NCBI GenBank assembly: GCA_013151275.1
Contig: JAADIP010000019.1
Location: 1 to 32,294, forward strand
Source of the DNA: Calditrichota bacterium
GTDB taxonomy: Bacteria > Calditrichota > Calditrichia > Calditrichales > Calditrichaceae
Direction: 5' to 3'
DNA: 32,294 bases
The notes under the pieces were generated by a model. The model searched no databases. It had not been told where the DNA came from and saw nothing but the letters and a program-made list of their open reading frames with translations. The translations under genes were made by a program, and so were the position numbers. Of this stretch, positions 1 to 8,526 are shown piece by piece (the stretch's first letter is position 1; each line of letters starts with the position of its first letter).

Positions 1-495
1 GTAGGGTATTTTGCAAAGCATGTAGATATGCAGCCTACATTACTAAATTATAATCCGGATGCTTGCCCAATAAAACTTGAAATTGGTAATGATGTCGGCG
101 AAGAAATAGCTGTATTCAATGAAAGGTTTGGTCGTTGGGTAATTATGGGACCGCCACTTCCGAGACATGATCTGCAATCAATGAAAAATTATTCTGTCCC
201 GCAGAATTTTGCTTTGTTCCAAAACTACCCCAACCCTTTCAATCCACAAACTCAGATTGCCTTTAACTTACCAGAAAGATGCCATGTCGTTATAAGTGTA
301 TATAATCTTACCGGAAAACTGATTAAAATATTATATAACGCGCAGACAGATGCAGGTAAACATCAAGTTGTTTGGAATGGCTTGGATAATACTGGTAGGA
401 CTGTCGCCAGCGGAATTTATATTTACAAACTAACAGCCACTAATGAAAAAGGAAAGCAATTTAATTTTTACAAAAAGATGATGTTGCTGCGGTAA
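1..495 (+). CDS. C-terminal part of a T9SS-exported protein (type A sorting domain), 5' truncated by window edge
   Basis: The reading frame is open from base 1, so the real start lies outside the window; the ATG at 28 is an internal Met, not a supported start. The last ~85 residues form a type IX secretion system type A C-terminal sorting domain. It begins with a linker and 'FALFQNYPNPFNPQT', continues through beta strands containing 'VYNLTGKLIKIL', 'VVWNGLDNTGR' and 'ASGIYIYKL', and ends in the basic 'KKMMLLR'. In this family the domain directs the protein through the outer membrane and is usually then cleaved. The part upstream of the domain (about 75 residues) shows no enzyme motif I recognise, so the cargo function is unknown. 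A strong terminator follows 31 bases after the stop. The same domain type recurs on the subtilase at 9123-11231. Confidence 0.85.
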   Translation, partial: VGYFAKHVDMQPTLLNYNPDACPIKLEIGNDVGEEIAVFNERFGRWVIMGPPLPRHDLQSMKNYSVPQNFALFQNYPNPFNPQTQIAFNLPERCHVVISVYNLTGKLIKILYNAQTDAGKHQVVWNGLDNTGRTVASGIYIYKLTATNEKGKQFNFYKKMMLLR

Positions 496-526
496 ATTTG
501 ATATTTGTAGAAATTTGTGATTCTTT

Positions 527-556
527 AAGGGGATAGAAATTTTCTATCCCCTTTTG
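527..556 (+). terminator. Rho-independent terminator of the T9SS cargo gene
   Basis: A near-perfect inverted repeat (AAGGGGATAGAAA at 527-539, its complement at 541-553) makes a stem of about 11 bp with a very short loop. It is followed by TTTT and further T-rich sequence. It starts 31 bases after the stop at 495. Confidence 0.85.
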
Positions 557-984
557 ATTATTTTGTGGATTCGCAGAGTAGAATTACAAATTACGCAAGA
601 TGCGATTAATTTAATATCCTTAGTACACCCGAATCAGTTTAACGCGATATACTTAATAATAGTTTTTAATACTTTCAATATTCGCATGCGAATCAAAGTT
701 TTTTTCAAAGTTAATATAACATCCCAATATTTCTTTATTCCTTGAACGTATTCTTTGCTTATCCAATTCTATTATGTATTGCTTAAAAGTGCCATTTATT
801 AGCAATTCTTCAAAATTCTATGCTTTAAACGCTTTGGAAAATTACCATTCCATATAATGGGCACTTAATGTCTTTAAATGTAATTTTTTTATCGCATTTA
901 ATTTTTTAGATTTTTTAAATAAAGCCTAAAACCTTTAATATCAATGGCTACATCGGATTCTTACTAGAAAATTATTTGTGTTAA
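557..984. other. AT-rich intergenic stretch without recognisable genes
   Basis: Together with its flanks (496-1022) this is a non-coding gap. It is strongly AT-rich, and the only open frame of any length (554-745, +) has no ribosome binding site and a low-complexity composition unlike the neighbours. The one structured element I see is a perfect 14-bp palindrome, ATTCGCATGCGAAT, at 680-693. It is flanked by ACTTT (671-675) and AAAGT (695-699), which extends it imperfectly. Confidence 0.6.
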
Positions 985-1013
985 TAAAAACTTAAACCAC
1001 TTTGAGTCAAAGT
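985..1013 (-). terminator. Possible terminator of the ammonia-lyase gene
   Basis: The 15-base inverted repeat at 999-1013 (ACTTTG on both arms, 3-base loop) lies ten bases past the stop of the minus-strand gene at 1023. On the minus strand it is followed by a T-rich run. The stem is short and AT-rich, so this is a weak call. Confidence 0.4.
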
Positions 1014-1022
1014 TCAGACTAT

Positions 1023-2546
1023 CTATTTTAAACTTCCCACCTCATTTTCCACCCCTTCCAGAATTTCACCCGATTTTACCAGCTCTTTCATCGTTGTGTG
1101 ATCTTTGTACAAAGGGCGGTCCTCGTCCAAATATTCCACGTATTTTCTGATAACCGCTTTGGCTGCGCTAACCCCTTTGCCGAATTTGTGCGTGCGGAAA
1201 TCCAACGCCTGCGCCGCAGCCATGAATTCAATACCTAAAATTCCGTAGGCGTTGTCCAGAATTTGCTGATTTTTTAGAGCCGTGTTCATGCCCATGGAAA
1301 CAAAATCCTCCTGATCGGCTGCTGCGGGGATCGACTGGATGGAAGCGGGCATGGAGAGAATGCGCTGTTCCACAATCAAAGTATCGGCGGTGTACTGGCT
1401 GAGCATCAATCCCGAAAACATTCCCGCGCCCTTGGTCAGAAAAGGCGGAAGTCCGGCGCTCAGAGCCGGATTGTTCAAACGGTTCATGCGTCTTTCGGAC
1501 ATCACGCTGACCATGGTAACGGCGGCGCCGACCATATCCATCGGTAAAGTAACAGGGGTGCCCTGAAAATTAGCGCCGGTCAGGGTTAGTTCGTCCTCAA
1601 CAAAAAATACGGGATTATCGCCCACGCCGTTCAACTCGATTTCCACCTGTTCCCGGGCGTACCGTAAGGCGTCCCTTGCCGTGCCGATCACCTGCGGGGT
1701 GGATCGCATGGAATAGGCATCCTGCACGCGTTGTTTTACTTTTCCCGTCCACAAATCGCTGCCCTTTAAACACTTGCGAATGGAGCGGGCGCTGCGGACG
1801 GCTCCTTTAAATCCGCGGACTTTGTGCAGGCGTTCGTCGTACGGTTTTAAATTGGTCAATAAAGCCTCTAAAGACATGGAGGCTGCAATTTCCGCCTGAC
1901 GCAGCCATCGTTCCATGTCGTACAAATGCAAAGCGCTCATGGCTGTCAGCAAATTGGAGCCGTTAATCGTCGCCAATCCGTCCCGCGCTTTTAAACCGGG
2001 AATTTTGATGCCGGCGCGTTCCATGGCAATCTTTCCGGGTAAACGTTCACCCTGATAATACGCCTCGCCTTCGCCCAACAGCAAAAGCGCGATTTGAGAC
2101 ATGGGGGCTAAATCGCCCGAAGCTCCCACCGATCCCTTTTGGGCAACCACCGGAGTGACGCCCTTATTGAGCATCTCAGCCAACGTCAGGGTGATCTCCT
2201 TCCGAACTCCGGAGCGTCCGTGGGCGTGAACGTTGATCCGGCTTGCCATGGCTGCGCGCACATATTCGACAGGCGCAGGATCGCCGATTCCCGCCGCGTG
2301 ATTGTAAATTAAATATCGTTGAAATTTTTCCACCTGCTCGTCGCTCAAAATGACTTCCGAAAATTCGCCGATTCCGGTGTTGATTCCGTACATCACTTCC
2401 CGGGCGGCAATCTTTTTCTCTAACATTGCCCGGCAAGCGTTAATCCGCGCCAAAGCCTCCGGGTGAAGTTCAACTTTTTCGCCGAAACGCGCGATACGTA
2501 CAAGTTTTTCAATGGTAAGCGAATTGCCGTCCAAAACGATCGCCAT
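1023..2546 (-). CDS. hutH: Histidine ammonia-lyase-like aromatic amino acid lyase
   Basis: This is a 507-residue member of the HAL/PAL family, which eliminates ammonia from L-histidine (to urocanate) or another aromatic amino acid using a self-made MIO cofactor. The MIO tripeptide Ala-Ser-Gly is at 142-144 in 'GSVGASGDLAP'. Also visible are 'YGINTGIGEFS' with Tyr53, the HAL-type substrate-loop His83 in 'YNHAAGIGDP', 'QDAYSMRSTPQ' with Tyr278 and Arg281, and 'QEDFVSM' at 412-418. His83 and Gln-Glu-Asp favour histidine over phenylalanine or tyrosine as substrate. Classical HALs read QEDHVSM; Phe415 here and the divergent 'LHKVRGFKG' region leave some doubt about substrate. Length is typical. 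A ribosome binding site (AAGGGAAGG) precedes the ATG. No hutU, hutI or hutG is nearby, so the gene stands alone. Confidence 0.85.
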   Translation of the reverse strand: MAIVLDGNSLTIEKLVRIARFGEKVELHPEALARINACRAMLEKKIAAREVMYGINTGIGEFSEVILSDEQVEKFQRYLIYNHAAGIGDPAPVEYVRAAMASRINVHAHGRSGVRKEITLTLAEMLNKGVTPVVAQKGSVGASGDLAPMSQIALLLLGEGEAYYQGERLPGKIAMERAGIKIPGLKARDGLATINGSNLLTAMSALHLYDMERWLRQAEIAASMSLEALLTNLKPYDERLHKVRGFKGAVRSARSIRKCLKGSDLWTGKVKQRVQDAYSMRSTPQVIGTARDALRYAREQVEIELNGVGDNPVFFVEDELTLTGANFQGTPVTLPMDMVGAAVTMVSVMSERRMNRLNNPALSAGLPPFLTKGAGMFSGLMLSQYTADTLIVEQRILSMPASIQSIPAAADQEDFVSMGMNTALKNQQILDNAYGILGIEFMAAAQALDFRTHKFGKGVSAAKAVIRKYVEYLDEDRPLYKDHTTMKELVKSGEILEGVENEVGSLK

Positions 2547-2845
2547 AGTTAATCCTTCCCTTGATTAGTATTACAAAAGGATGTTAAGCGCAGTAAAGTT
2601 ACAAAGATATTTTATGTCTGTCCAATACCAAAGAGAATTTTTTAGCCGTTAACCGGGGCAGATATTTTCGTCTGTTGAATATTTATTAATCGGGTGATTT
2701 TGACGGCAGTCGTTTTTCGGTTTGTTTACGCTGTCCGAATTTACTTATACTTTTTGGAAATCTTATTAATATAAACGACCCGGCAATTTTATTTATTAAA
2801 AAATTTTGATTTTTCTTTTTGAGATTTAAACATCCCGCCGCGCCG
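2547..2845. other. Intergenic region upstream of the ammonia-lyase
   Basis: About 300 non-coding bases lie between the start of the lyase and the terminator of the next operon. The lyase promoter must lie here on the minus strand, but I could not identify a convincing -35/-10 pair. No repeat or RNA structure stood out. Confidence 0.5.
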
Positions 2846-2878
2846 AAAAAAAGAAGGCGGGAATTCTCTCCCGCCTTC
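2846..2878 (-). terminator. Rho-independent terminator of the tetR-tolC-hlyD-ABC2-ABC2 operon
   Basis: A perfect 10-bp GC-rich stem (GAAGGCGGGA at 2853-2862, its complement at 2869-2878) has a 6-base loop. On the minus strand it is followed by seven T (A-run at 2846-2852). It begins 9 bases past the stop codon at 2887. Confidence 0.9.
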
Positions 2879-2886
2879 AGCTTCGG

Positions 2887-4122
2887 TCAATCCACGCCAA
2901 AAAGTAATTTTTTAAACCCGTTGTACCAGTTTAACAAAGGGCTGGATATTGAAGCGTTTAAGGTTCTATTAAGCACCTGCTTCAGGCGCAGTCGCGTTAA
3001 TATCAGTCCCAGAACGGTCAATGTCAATAGATGCAAAAATTCGGGTAAAATTTGCGACCACCCGGCGCCCATGGCGGTAACGCGCGTCATGCCTTGCAGA
3101 TAAGGCGTTGTCGGCATCAGGTTTGCTATCCATTGCAGAGCCCGGGGCATGGATTGTAACCGCCAGCTAAATCCTGATAAAAGAAAGACCGGGTACGATG
3201 TGAAGACCAGAAACTGTAACGCAATAATCTTCCTTTGAAAAAGGGTGCCGATAAAAAAACTCAAATAGGTCGCGGAAATCAAAAACAGGACGGTAAAAAG
3301 CAGGAATGTCAAATAATTCCCCCTGAAAGGAATATTTAAAAGAGCGTAATCCACGGTAAAAAAGAAAGCCGCGTAGGCAGTGTAAAGCGCAAGGTAAAAG
3401 AACGATTTACCTCCGATAACCGCCCAGATACTGCCGTTGGCGCGGGAGAATAAATCCGCCCATGAATTTGATTCGCTTTCTTTAGCCACAGACATAGCCA
3501 GACCAAAGAGCAGCGTTTGTTGTAAAATGAGCACAAGAATTCCGGGAATCAAAAAATCTCCGTAACTTTGCCGCGTGTTAAAAAGATTGCGGTCGTCCAC
3601 ACGCAGAGGCTCGATTTGCTCCGACGCCTGATCGAAATTCAGACCTCTGGTTTGAAAATAACGCAGCCGGATTCCGGCTTCCATGGTTGCCGTTACTTCC
3701 TGTACTGCGCGATTGACGTCATTAGCCGGTAAAAATCGGCTGGTATTCAAATAAACTTTCAGATCGGTTTTCCCTCCGCGTTTTAAATTCCGTTCGAAAT
3801 CGGCGGGAATCAGGATAACTGCCTGCGCGTCCCAGGCGTTAAGGCGGATTTTTGCCTGCTCAAGGTCCGTTTCAATGCCGCCGACCTTCAGCATCTGATG
3901 CGCGTCCAGATAGCGGATCAATTGTCGTGAAAGAGCCGAATGATCCCGGTCAACAATCACAATCGGAACTTCCGCCTCGGTTTTGTGCAAATAGACAGAT
4001 CCGTAAAAAAGCGAATAAAATAAGGGCGAAAGCAGAATAATCGTTAAAAGGTCCAAATCTTTAACGATAAGTTTAAGCTCTCTTTGAAAGACTTGCCAAA
4101 ATCCTTTTATCTTTGTTTTCAT
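2887..4122 (-). CDS. ABC-2 type transporter permease (YhhJ/YbhR-like), second of a pair
   Basis: This 411-residue inner-membrane protein has the ABC-2 layout. One membrane span lies near residues 27-47, a large extracytoplasmic domain follows (about 50-185, containing 'DRDHSALSRQLIRYL'), and about five spans fill the C-terminal half. It is a paralogue of the next upstream gene: both carry the 'DxDHSALSR' segment at the same place. Its ATG overlaps the stop of that gene by four bases (ATGA), so the two are translationally coupled and probably form a heterodimer. In YbhFSR- and RbbA/YhhJ-type pumps such permeases work with an HlyD subunit and an ATPase. HlyD and TolC are present here, but no ATP-binding domain is found in this protein or the operon. 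Substrate unknown; drugs or other amphiphiles are likely given the TetR control. Confidence 0.88.
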   Translation of the reverse strand: MKTKIKGFWQVFQRELKLIVKDLDLLTIILLSPLFYSLFYGSVYLHKTEAEVPIVIVDRDHSALSRQLIRYLDAHQMLKVGGIETDLEQAKIRLNAWDAQAVILIPADFERNLKRGGKTDLKVYLNTSRFLPANDVNRAVQEVTATMEAGIRLRYFQTRGLNFDQASEQIEPLRVDDRNLFNTRQSYGDFLIPGILVLILQQTLLFGLAMSVAKESESNSWADLFSRANGSIWAVIGGKSFFYLALYTAYAAFFFTVDYALLNIPFRGNYLTFLLFTVLFLISATYLSFFIGTLFQRKIIALQFLVFTSYPVFLLSGFSWRLQSMPRALQWIANLMPTTPYLQGMTRVTAMGAGWSQILPEFLHLLTLTVLGLILTRLRLKQVLNRTLNASISSPLLNWYNGFKKLLFGVD

Positions 4123-5327
4123 GACACGCCCTCCGCTTTGAGATTACCGGATTCGCAGAATTTCTTTTTACGGCGGATCATTAATCCCAACGTTCCGAAT
4201 ACGCCGATCAGCAGAAAAACGGTTAATTTCAGAACTTCGGGCAAAACGTAGTAAAACGGCGCGCCCATTTGATACAGTTTGATGTAACCGACCATGAAAT
4301 GAGTGGAAGGCAGCAGCTGCGCGTAAAGCGAATGAATCCGGGGCATGGCTTCCACCGGGAAGGTGTATCCCGTAAAAATGAAAGCCGGAGTGCTGATAAA
4401 AATTGCCGCTTCCGTGGCTAACATCATATCCGTGAAAAGACATGAAAGAAACATTCCGATGAAAAAGACGGCAGACACAAAATAGATCAGATAAGCAATA
4501 AGAATAAACGCCGATGAATGCACGGGAATATGAAACAGGGGAAACACGATGCCCATCAGCAGCAACACTCCGCAGATATGCAGTAAAAGATGGGGAAGCG
4601 TTTTTCCTAAAAACAGAGCGCTAAGGCTGCCGCGCGCGGTTTGAAAAAGTTCTTTAAGCGTTCCTTCTTTGATTTCCGCGCTGATCACCAGAACCGCGGA
4701 GATCATTACGACCATTTGATAGAGAATTGGTAAAAGTCCGGCGACCAAAAAATTCTGGTAATTGTAAGCCGGATTGTACAACGAAACGGTTTCAACCCGG
4801 ATGGGGTGTGCGCGGTCCAACGCCTGATTTTTACCGTTACCCGAAGATTGCAATTTTCTAACTTCAATTCCCACGGAAATCGTGCGCAAGGTGGTCATGG
4901 CTGCTTTCAGGGCTACGTTGCCGACAATGATGTTGGTTGAATTTTTGAAAAACACCACGTGCCCGCTTTTGCCGGCTTTGATTGTCTTTTCCAGATTGCG
5001 GGGAATGTAAATTGCCGCCTGAATGTCGCCGCGTTTAAACCCTTCTTCGATTGCTGTTTGATCATTTACGTATTCGGTGATTTTAAATGAAGGATTTGCG
5101 GCAAGGCTGCGAATGATCAATCGCGAAAGAGCGCTGTGATCATTGTCGTAAACCGCCAGCGGCAGTTCCCGAACCACCGCGTTTTTGTAAATTAAAGCGA
5201 CGGTCAAAAAAATCGCAATTGGCATAAAGATGATCAGCATGTACAGAGTCTTGCGCGTCCGGATGCGTTCGAATTCGCGGCGCATTACCGCTGTTATCGG
5301 CGATGTAAGTTTATTTTGTCGTTTCAT
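4119..5327 (-). CDS. ABC-2 type transporter permease (YhhJ/YbhS-like), first of a pair
   Basis: A 402-residue permease with the same plan as its downstream neighbour. It has a basic N-terminus, one span at about 29-48 ('TLYMLIIFMPIAIFLTVALI'), an extracytoplasmic domain with 'DNDHSALSRLIIRSL', then about five spans from residue ~190 to 390 and a basic tail. It sits 19 bases downstream of hlyD and overlaps the next permease gene by 4 bases. There is no Walker A or B motif, so it is not a permease-ATPase fusion. The pair is most simply read as the inner-membrane channel of a tripartite exporter with the HlyD and TolC proteins encoded just upstream. Where the driving ATPase comes from is open. 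Confidence 0.88.
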   Translation of the reverse strand: MKRQNKLTSPITAVMRREFERIRTRKTLYMLIIFMPIAIFLTVALIYKNAVVRELPLAVYDNDHSALSRLIIRSLAANPSFKITEYVNDQTAIEEGFKRGDIQAAIYIPRNLEKTIKAGKSGHVVFFKNSTNIIVGNVALKAAMTTLRTISVGIEVRKLQSSGNGKNQALDRAHPIRVETVSLYNPAYNYQNFLVAGLLPILYQMVVMISAVLVISAEIKEGTLKELFQTARGSLSALFLGKTLPHLLLHICGVLLLMGIVFPLFHIPVHSSAFILIAYLIYFVSAVFFIGMFLSCLFTDMMLATEAAIFISTPAFIFTGYTFPVEAMPRIHSLYAQLLPSTHFMVGYIKLYQMGAPFYYVLPEVLKLTVFLLIGVFGTLGLMIRRKKKFCESGNLKAEGVS

Positions 5328-5346
5328 GGCTGTTCACCGAAGTTTT

Positions 5347-6339
5347 TTAGTTTGACTTTTCCAGTTCAATACGCACCGTCATTCCGGCGCGTAAACCTTT
5401 AACCGGTTTTTCGGGACGGAGATGAATCTCAAAAGTTTTCAGATCAAAATCGCCTTTCTGGTTTGTGGCTCGCCAGGTTGCGAAATCAGCCATTTCCGAA
5501 ATGTAAGTGACTTTAAAATCGGTTTGCAGATTATTTAGCGCCGGAATTGTTCCCTTAAAAATTTTTCCTTTCCCGATTTTCCGCATCCGGTCTTCGCGCA
5601 ACTGTAAAACAACCCAAACATCTTTCGGATCAATAAGCGTGATAACCGGATAACCGGCGGCTACAATTTCGCCGCGATCTGCTACCAAAGAACGCACGAT
5701 CCCGCTAATGGGGCTTGTGAGCTTCGTTTCTTCCTGATAAGCCAAAGCCTCGCGGTAGGCGTTTTCCGCCTGACGGAACAGAGCTTCAGCGGCGCGGATT
5801 TCTTCTTCCCGCGCGCCGTTCATCACCATTTCATATTTAGCCTTAGCCGCCTCCATCTGCTCTCTGGCTGCTTTGAATTTAAATTCCGCTTCATCCATCT
5901 CCTGAGTCGAAATCACGCTGTCTTTGTACACCTGCCGCACACGTTCGTAGGTCTTTTGCGCAAACTCAAATTGATGTTTGGCTTGCAGGTACAATTTTTC
6001 GACCGCTTCTTTTTCTTCGGAACGCGCTCCGCGACGCGCCATGTCCATTTTGGCTCGCGCGGCTTCCATTACCGCCTGCGCCTGCCCGACTTTGGCGTCT
6101 ATCTCTTTGCTTTCCAGACGAGCCAGCAGTTGACCCTCTTTGACAATATCTCCCTCTTTTACAAACAGCGAATCGATTCTTCCGGGAATTTTGGAAGCAA
6201 CGTCGATTTCGGTGACTTCCGCGATTCCGGTCAATATTTCTTTTTCCGGTTTCAGCGACTGATAAATTAAGACAACCGCGGAGATAACGGCTAAAACAAC
6301 GGGAACGGCTAAGACTCCTTTATTTTTTAAACGTTTCAT
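5347..6339 (-). CDS. HlyD-family periplasmic adaptor (membrane fusion protein) of the ABC-2 exporter
   Basis: This 330-residue adaptor is anchored by one N-terminal span (about 9-26). The first lipoyl half-motif is at about 48-76 ('GRIDSLFVKEGDIVKEGQLL'). A long charged alpha-helical hairpin follows (about 78-205, rich in Ala/Glu/Lys/Arg). The second lipoyl half starts at 'TSPISGIVRSLVADRGEIV', and a beta-barrel domain ends in 'GLRAGMTVRIEL'. The order and length match YbhG/YhiI-type adaptors that join ABC-2 permeases to TolC. The gene lies 12 bases after tolC and 19 bases before the first permease, so it is clearly co-transcribed. A ribosome binding site (GGAGGAA) precedes the ATG. Confidence 0.92.
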   Translation of the reverse strand: MKRLKNKGVLAVPVVLAVISAVVLIYQSLKPEKEILTGIAEVTEIDVASKIPGRIDSLFVKEGDIVKEGQLLARLESKEIDAKVGQAQAVMEAARAKMDMARRGARSEEKEAVEKLYLQAKHQFEFAQKTYERVRQVYKDSVISTQEMDEAEFKFKAAREQMEAAKAKYEMVMNGAREEEIRAAEALFRQAENAYREALAYQEETKLTSPISGIVRSLVADRGEIVAAGYPVITLIDPKDVWVVLQLREDRMRKIGKGKIFKGTIPALNNLQTDFKVTYISEMADFATWRATNQKGDFDLKTFEIHLRPEKPVKGLRAGMTVRIELEKSN

Positions 6340-6351
6340 CGTTCTTCCTCC

Positions 6352-7818
6352 TTATTTCCAGATTTGCACGAATTTTTGAGTGTTTCCTTCGGCTACCAAA
6401 AGATCCGTCAATGCCTTGTAATATTCATAAAGCGAATTCAACCGCTCAATCCGGTTTTTTTCCAGTACAAGACGCGCGTCAATAACATTCAGCGAAGTTC
6501 CCATTCCGCTTTGAAATCGTTTTTCCTGCAGTTTCAGGTTTTCTTTGGCAAGTTCGATATTTGCCGCTAATTGATGATAGCGTTTTTCGGCGTTGCGCAT
6601 CTCGCGGTACGACTTATTGATCCACAGCTCAATTTGGCGTTCGGTCTGTTTCTGCAAATAATCGACTTCTTTTTTGAGATGGCGGGAAGATTGTATCCGA
6701 TCGTATTTTTTGAATCCGTCAAACACATTGAACTGCAAACTTACACCCACAGCCCAGCGCGGTTCCAAAGAAGACAGATATTCGGGATACATTTCGTATT
6801 TCCCGAAGGCGGCAAGCTGCGGTAAAAATTCGGCTCGTTCGGCGACGAATTTTTGTTCCGCGGCTTTTTTCTTGGCTGCTATGAGCCGCAAAATGGGCTG
6901 CGTCTTTTGCGCGCGATTCAAAATTCTTTGTAATGAATCGTTGAAAACGTGAAATTGCAAGGAATCGCTTACTACCACGGGAGCGTCTTCCGGCAAACCA
7001 AGGCTGTGTTTCAACGCCAGATACGCCAGCTCCAGTCTGTTTTGATCGTCAAACAGATTGCGTTCCGCTTCGGCTACGGCTACCTTGGCGCGCAGAACGT
7101 CCGTGCGGGCAATTAATCCCTCCTTAAAAAGAATTTGCGCCTGACGGCGATGTTTTTTCATTCCGGCAAGAACGTCTTTGCGGGTTTTTATCACCTGCTG
7201 AAGAAGAACCACGGAAAGATAGTTTGTGACGACATCTTTGACGACTTCGTTTTTGGTTTTTTGTAATTCCGCTTCCATCGACTTTACTTCAGCCGAAGCG
7301 AACTTTTTGGCGGCGATCAGTTTTCCGCCCAAAAAAAGAGGTTGAACGCCGATTAAAGAGGCTGTTTTGTAATCCTGATCTTTAAAGGTTTCGGTAAAGG
7401 AGGGCAGGGCGGCGTTAAGCTGCGAATATGCTGTTTGCCGCACAATCGCCATCTCCTGCTCGGTTAAAGGGCGGTGGTTTGTGATTATGCTTTGTAAATT
7501 CGCCAGGCTGACCTGATCGCCCGTTTGCAATTGAATAATGGCTTCGCGAATGGGATTGAGATCAATCTGCAAAGGATCGTTAAGATGGGTGTAACTCGCC
7601 TTTAGATTAAGCGAAGGAAGAAAGTTGCCCCATGCCTCCAGATCGGCATATTTTTTCTGTTGGAGTTTTTCTTCAACCTGTTTGATCTTTTCGTTGTTTT
7701 TCAGAGCCGTCTCAATGGCTTGATCGAGCGGAATAACCTGTGCGTTTAAATTGCCGATCAGAAAGGCGAACACAATTCCCGGTATCGTTATTCTTCCGAA
7801 TGCAGTTTTCGCTTCCAT
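6352..7818 (-). CDS. TolC-like outer membrane efflux protein of the ABC-2 exporter
   Basis: A 488-residue outer membrane factor. A signal peptide ends near 'GNLNAQ' (about residue 27), followed by the usual TolC-family opening 'LDQAIETALKNN'. Two internally repeated halves of long amphipathic helices are separated by strand segments, and the second repeat contains 'SGMGTSLNVIDARLVLEKN' near the C-terminus. Such proteins trimerise into a periplasmic tunnel and outer-membrane barrel. It sits 19 bases after tetR and 12 bases before hlyD. A second, independent TolC homologue is at 24146-25438. The sequence upstream of the ATG, AGGGAGATTACTACC, supplies a ribosome binding site. Confidence 0.92.
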   Translation of the reverse strand: MEAKTAFGRITIPGIVFAFLIGNLNAQVIPLDQAIETALKNNEKIKQVEEKLQQKKYADLEAWGNFLPSLNLKASYTHLNDPLQIDLNPIREAIIQLQTGDQVSLANLQSIITNHRPLTEQEMAIVRQTAYSQLNAALPSFTETFKDQDYKTASLIGVQPLFLGGKLIAAKKFASAEVKSMEAELQKTKNEVVKDVVTNYLSVVLLQQVIKTRKDVLAGMKKHRRQAQILFKEGLIARTDVLRAKVAVAEAERNLFDDQNRLELAYLALKHSLGLPEDAPVVVSDSLQFHVFNDSLQRILNRAQKTQPILRLIAAKKKAAEQKFVAERAEFLPQLAAFGKYEMYPEYLSSLEPRWAVGVSLQFNVFDGFKKYDRIQSSRHLKKEVDYLQKQTERQIELWINKSYREMRNAEKRYHQLAANIELAKENLKLQEKRFQSGMGTSLNVIDARLVLEKNRIERLNSLYEYYKALTDLLVAEGNTQKFVQIWK

Positions 7819-7837
7819 GGTAGTAATCTCCCTGATT

Positions 7838-8437
7838 TTAATTTGTTTGAAGAACCAGTCCGTCTAAAATCAAAGTTTTAATGTTTTGTTTAAACTCATC
7901 CGCGGAACCGGATTTGCGCATAATGATAGCGTGAACCGCGTCGATGATAATGGCGAACAGGGCGCTGTAAATAATTTCGGGCTTTAAAACGCGCACCTCT
8001 TTTTGTTCGATCGCCTTCAGCATGCGCTCGACGAAAAAGCTTCGATAATGTCCGGTCACGTTTTCCATGGCTTTGATCACGCTTTGAATTCGGGCGAGAT
8101 TGGACATGAGAACCATGGAAAAGGTTTCCGGATGACCGATAAAATAATCGATAGCCGTGTCAATAATGATTTCCACGTACTCTTTGAATGTCTGAGCGTT
8201 TGCGGCTTGATTGTGCAGATGCTCAAAAGCCTGATTGCTGAGATATTCGATGGTTTTGAGATAGAGATCGTCTTTATTTTTGAAATAGCGGTAGAGGGTT
8301 CCTTTGCCCACGCCGGCGTCGCGGGCGATGGTTTCCATGTCCGCTTCGTGATAGTGGACTTTAGCGAAATATTTGGCGGCAGCCTGTAAAATTTTGTTCT
8401 GCCGTTCTTTTTGCAAAGGTGTTAATTCGCCGATCAT
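7838..8437 (-). CDS. TetR-family transcriptional regulator of the ABC-2 exporter operon
   Basis: A 199-residue repressor with a typical N-terminal TetR helix-turn-helix at about residues 12-58; the recognition helix is in 'GVGKGTLYRYFKNKDDLY'. A variable helical ligand-binding and dimerisation domain follows. It is the first gene of the operon. A perfect two-half-site operator overlaps its own transcription start (see 8481-8526), so autorepression together with the pump genes is the obvious model. The inducing ligand cannot be told from sequence. A ribosome binding site (AAGGGAGG) lies 7 bases before the ATG. Confidence 0.93.
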   Translation of the reverse strand: MIGELTPLQKERQNKILQAAAKYFAKVHYHEADMETIARDAGVGKGTLYRYFKNKDDLYLKTIEYLSNQAFEHLHNQAANAQTFKEYVEIIIDTAIDYFIGHPETFSMVLMSNLARIQSVIKAMENVTGHYRSFFVERMLKAIEQKEVRVLKPEIIYSALFAIIIDAVHAIIMRKSGSADEFKQNIKTLILDGLVLQTN

Positions 8438-8480
8438 GATAAACCTCCCTTGGTAAAACTTACTGGTACTACAAAACAGA

Positions 8481-8526
8481 ACTGACCAGTCAGTCCGAAT
8501 ATAATCAATCGCTTTTTTGTTGTCAA
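8481..8526 (-). promoter_or_regulatory. Promoter and TetR-type operator of the exporter operon
   Basis: On the minus strand there is a consensus -35 TTGACA (8521-8526), a 17-base spacer, and a -10 TATATT (8498-8503). Three bases further is the palindrome ACTGAC-2-GTCAGT (8481-8494), which would straddle the transcription start. Size and position fit an operator for the TetR protein encoded at 7838-8437. Binding there would block RNA polymerase. Confidence 0.85.

Noticed and set aside
554-745. 63-codon open frame on the plus strand in the gap after the first terminator
   Set aside because: No ribosome binding site, AT-driven composition, starts inside the terminator tail and has no recognisable domain.
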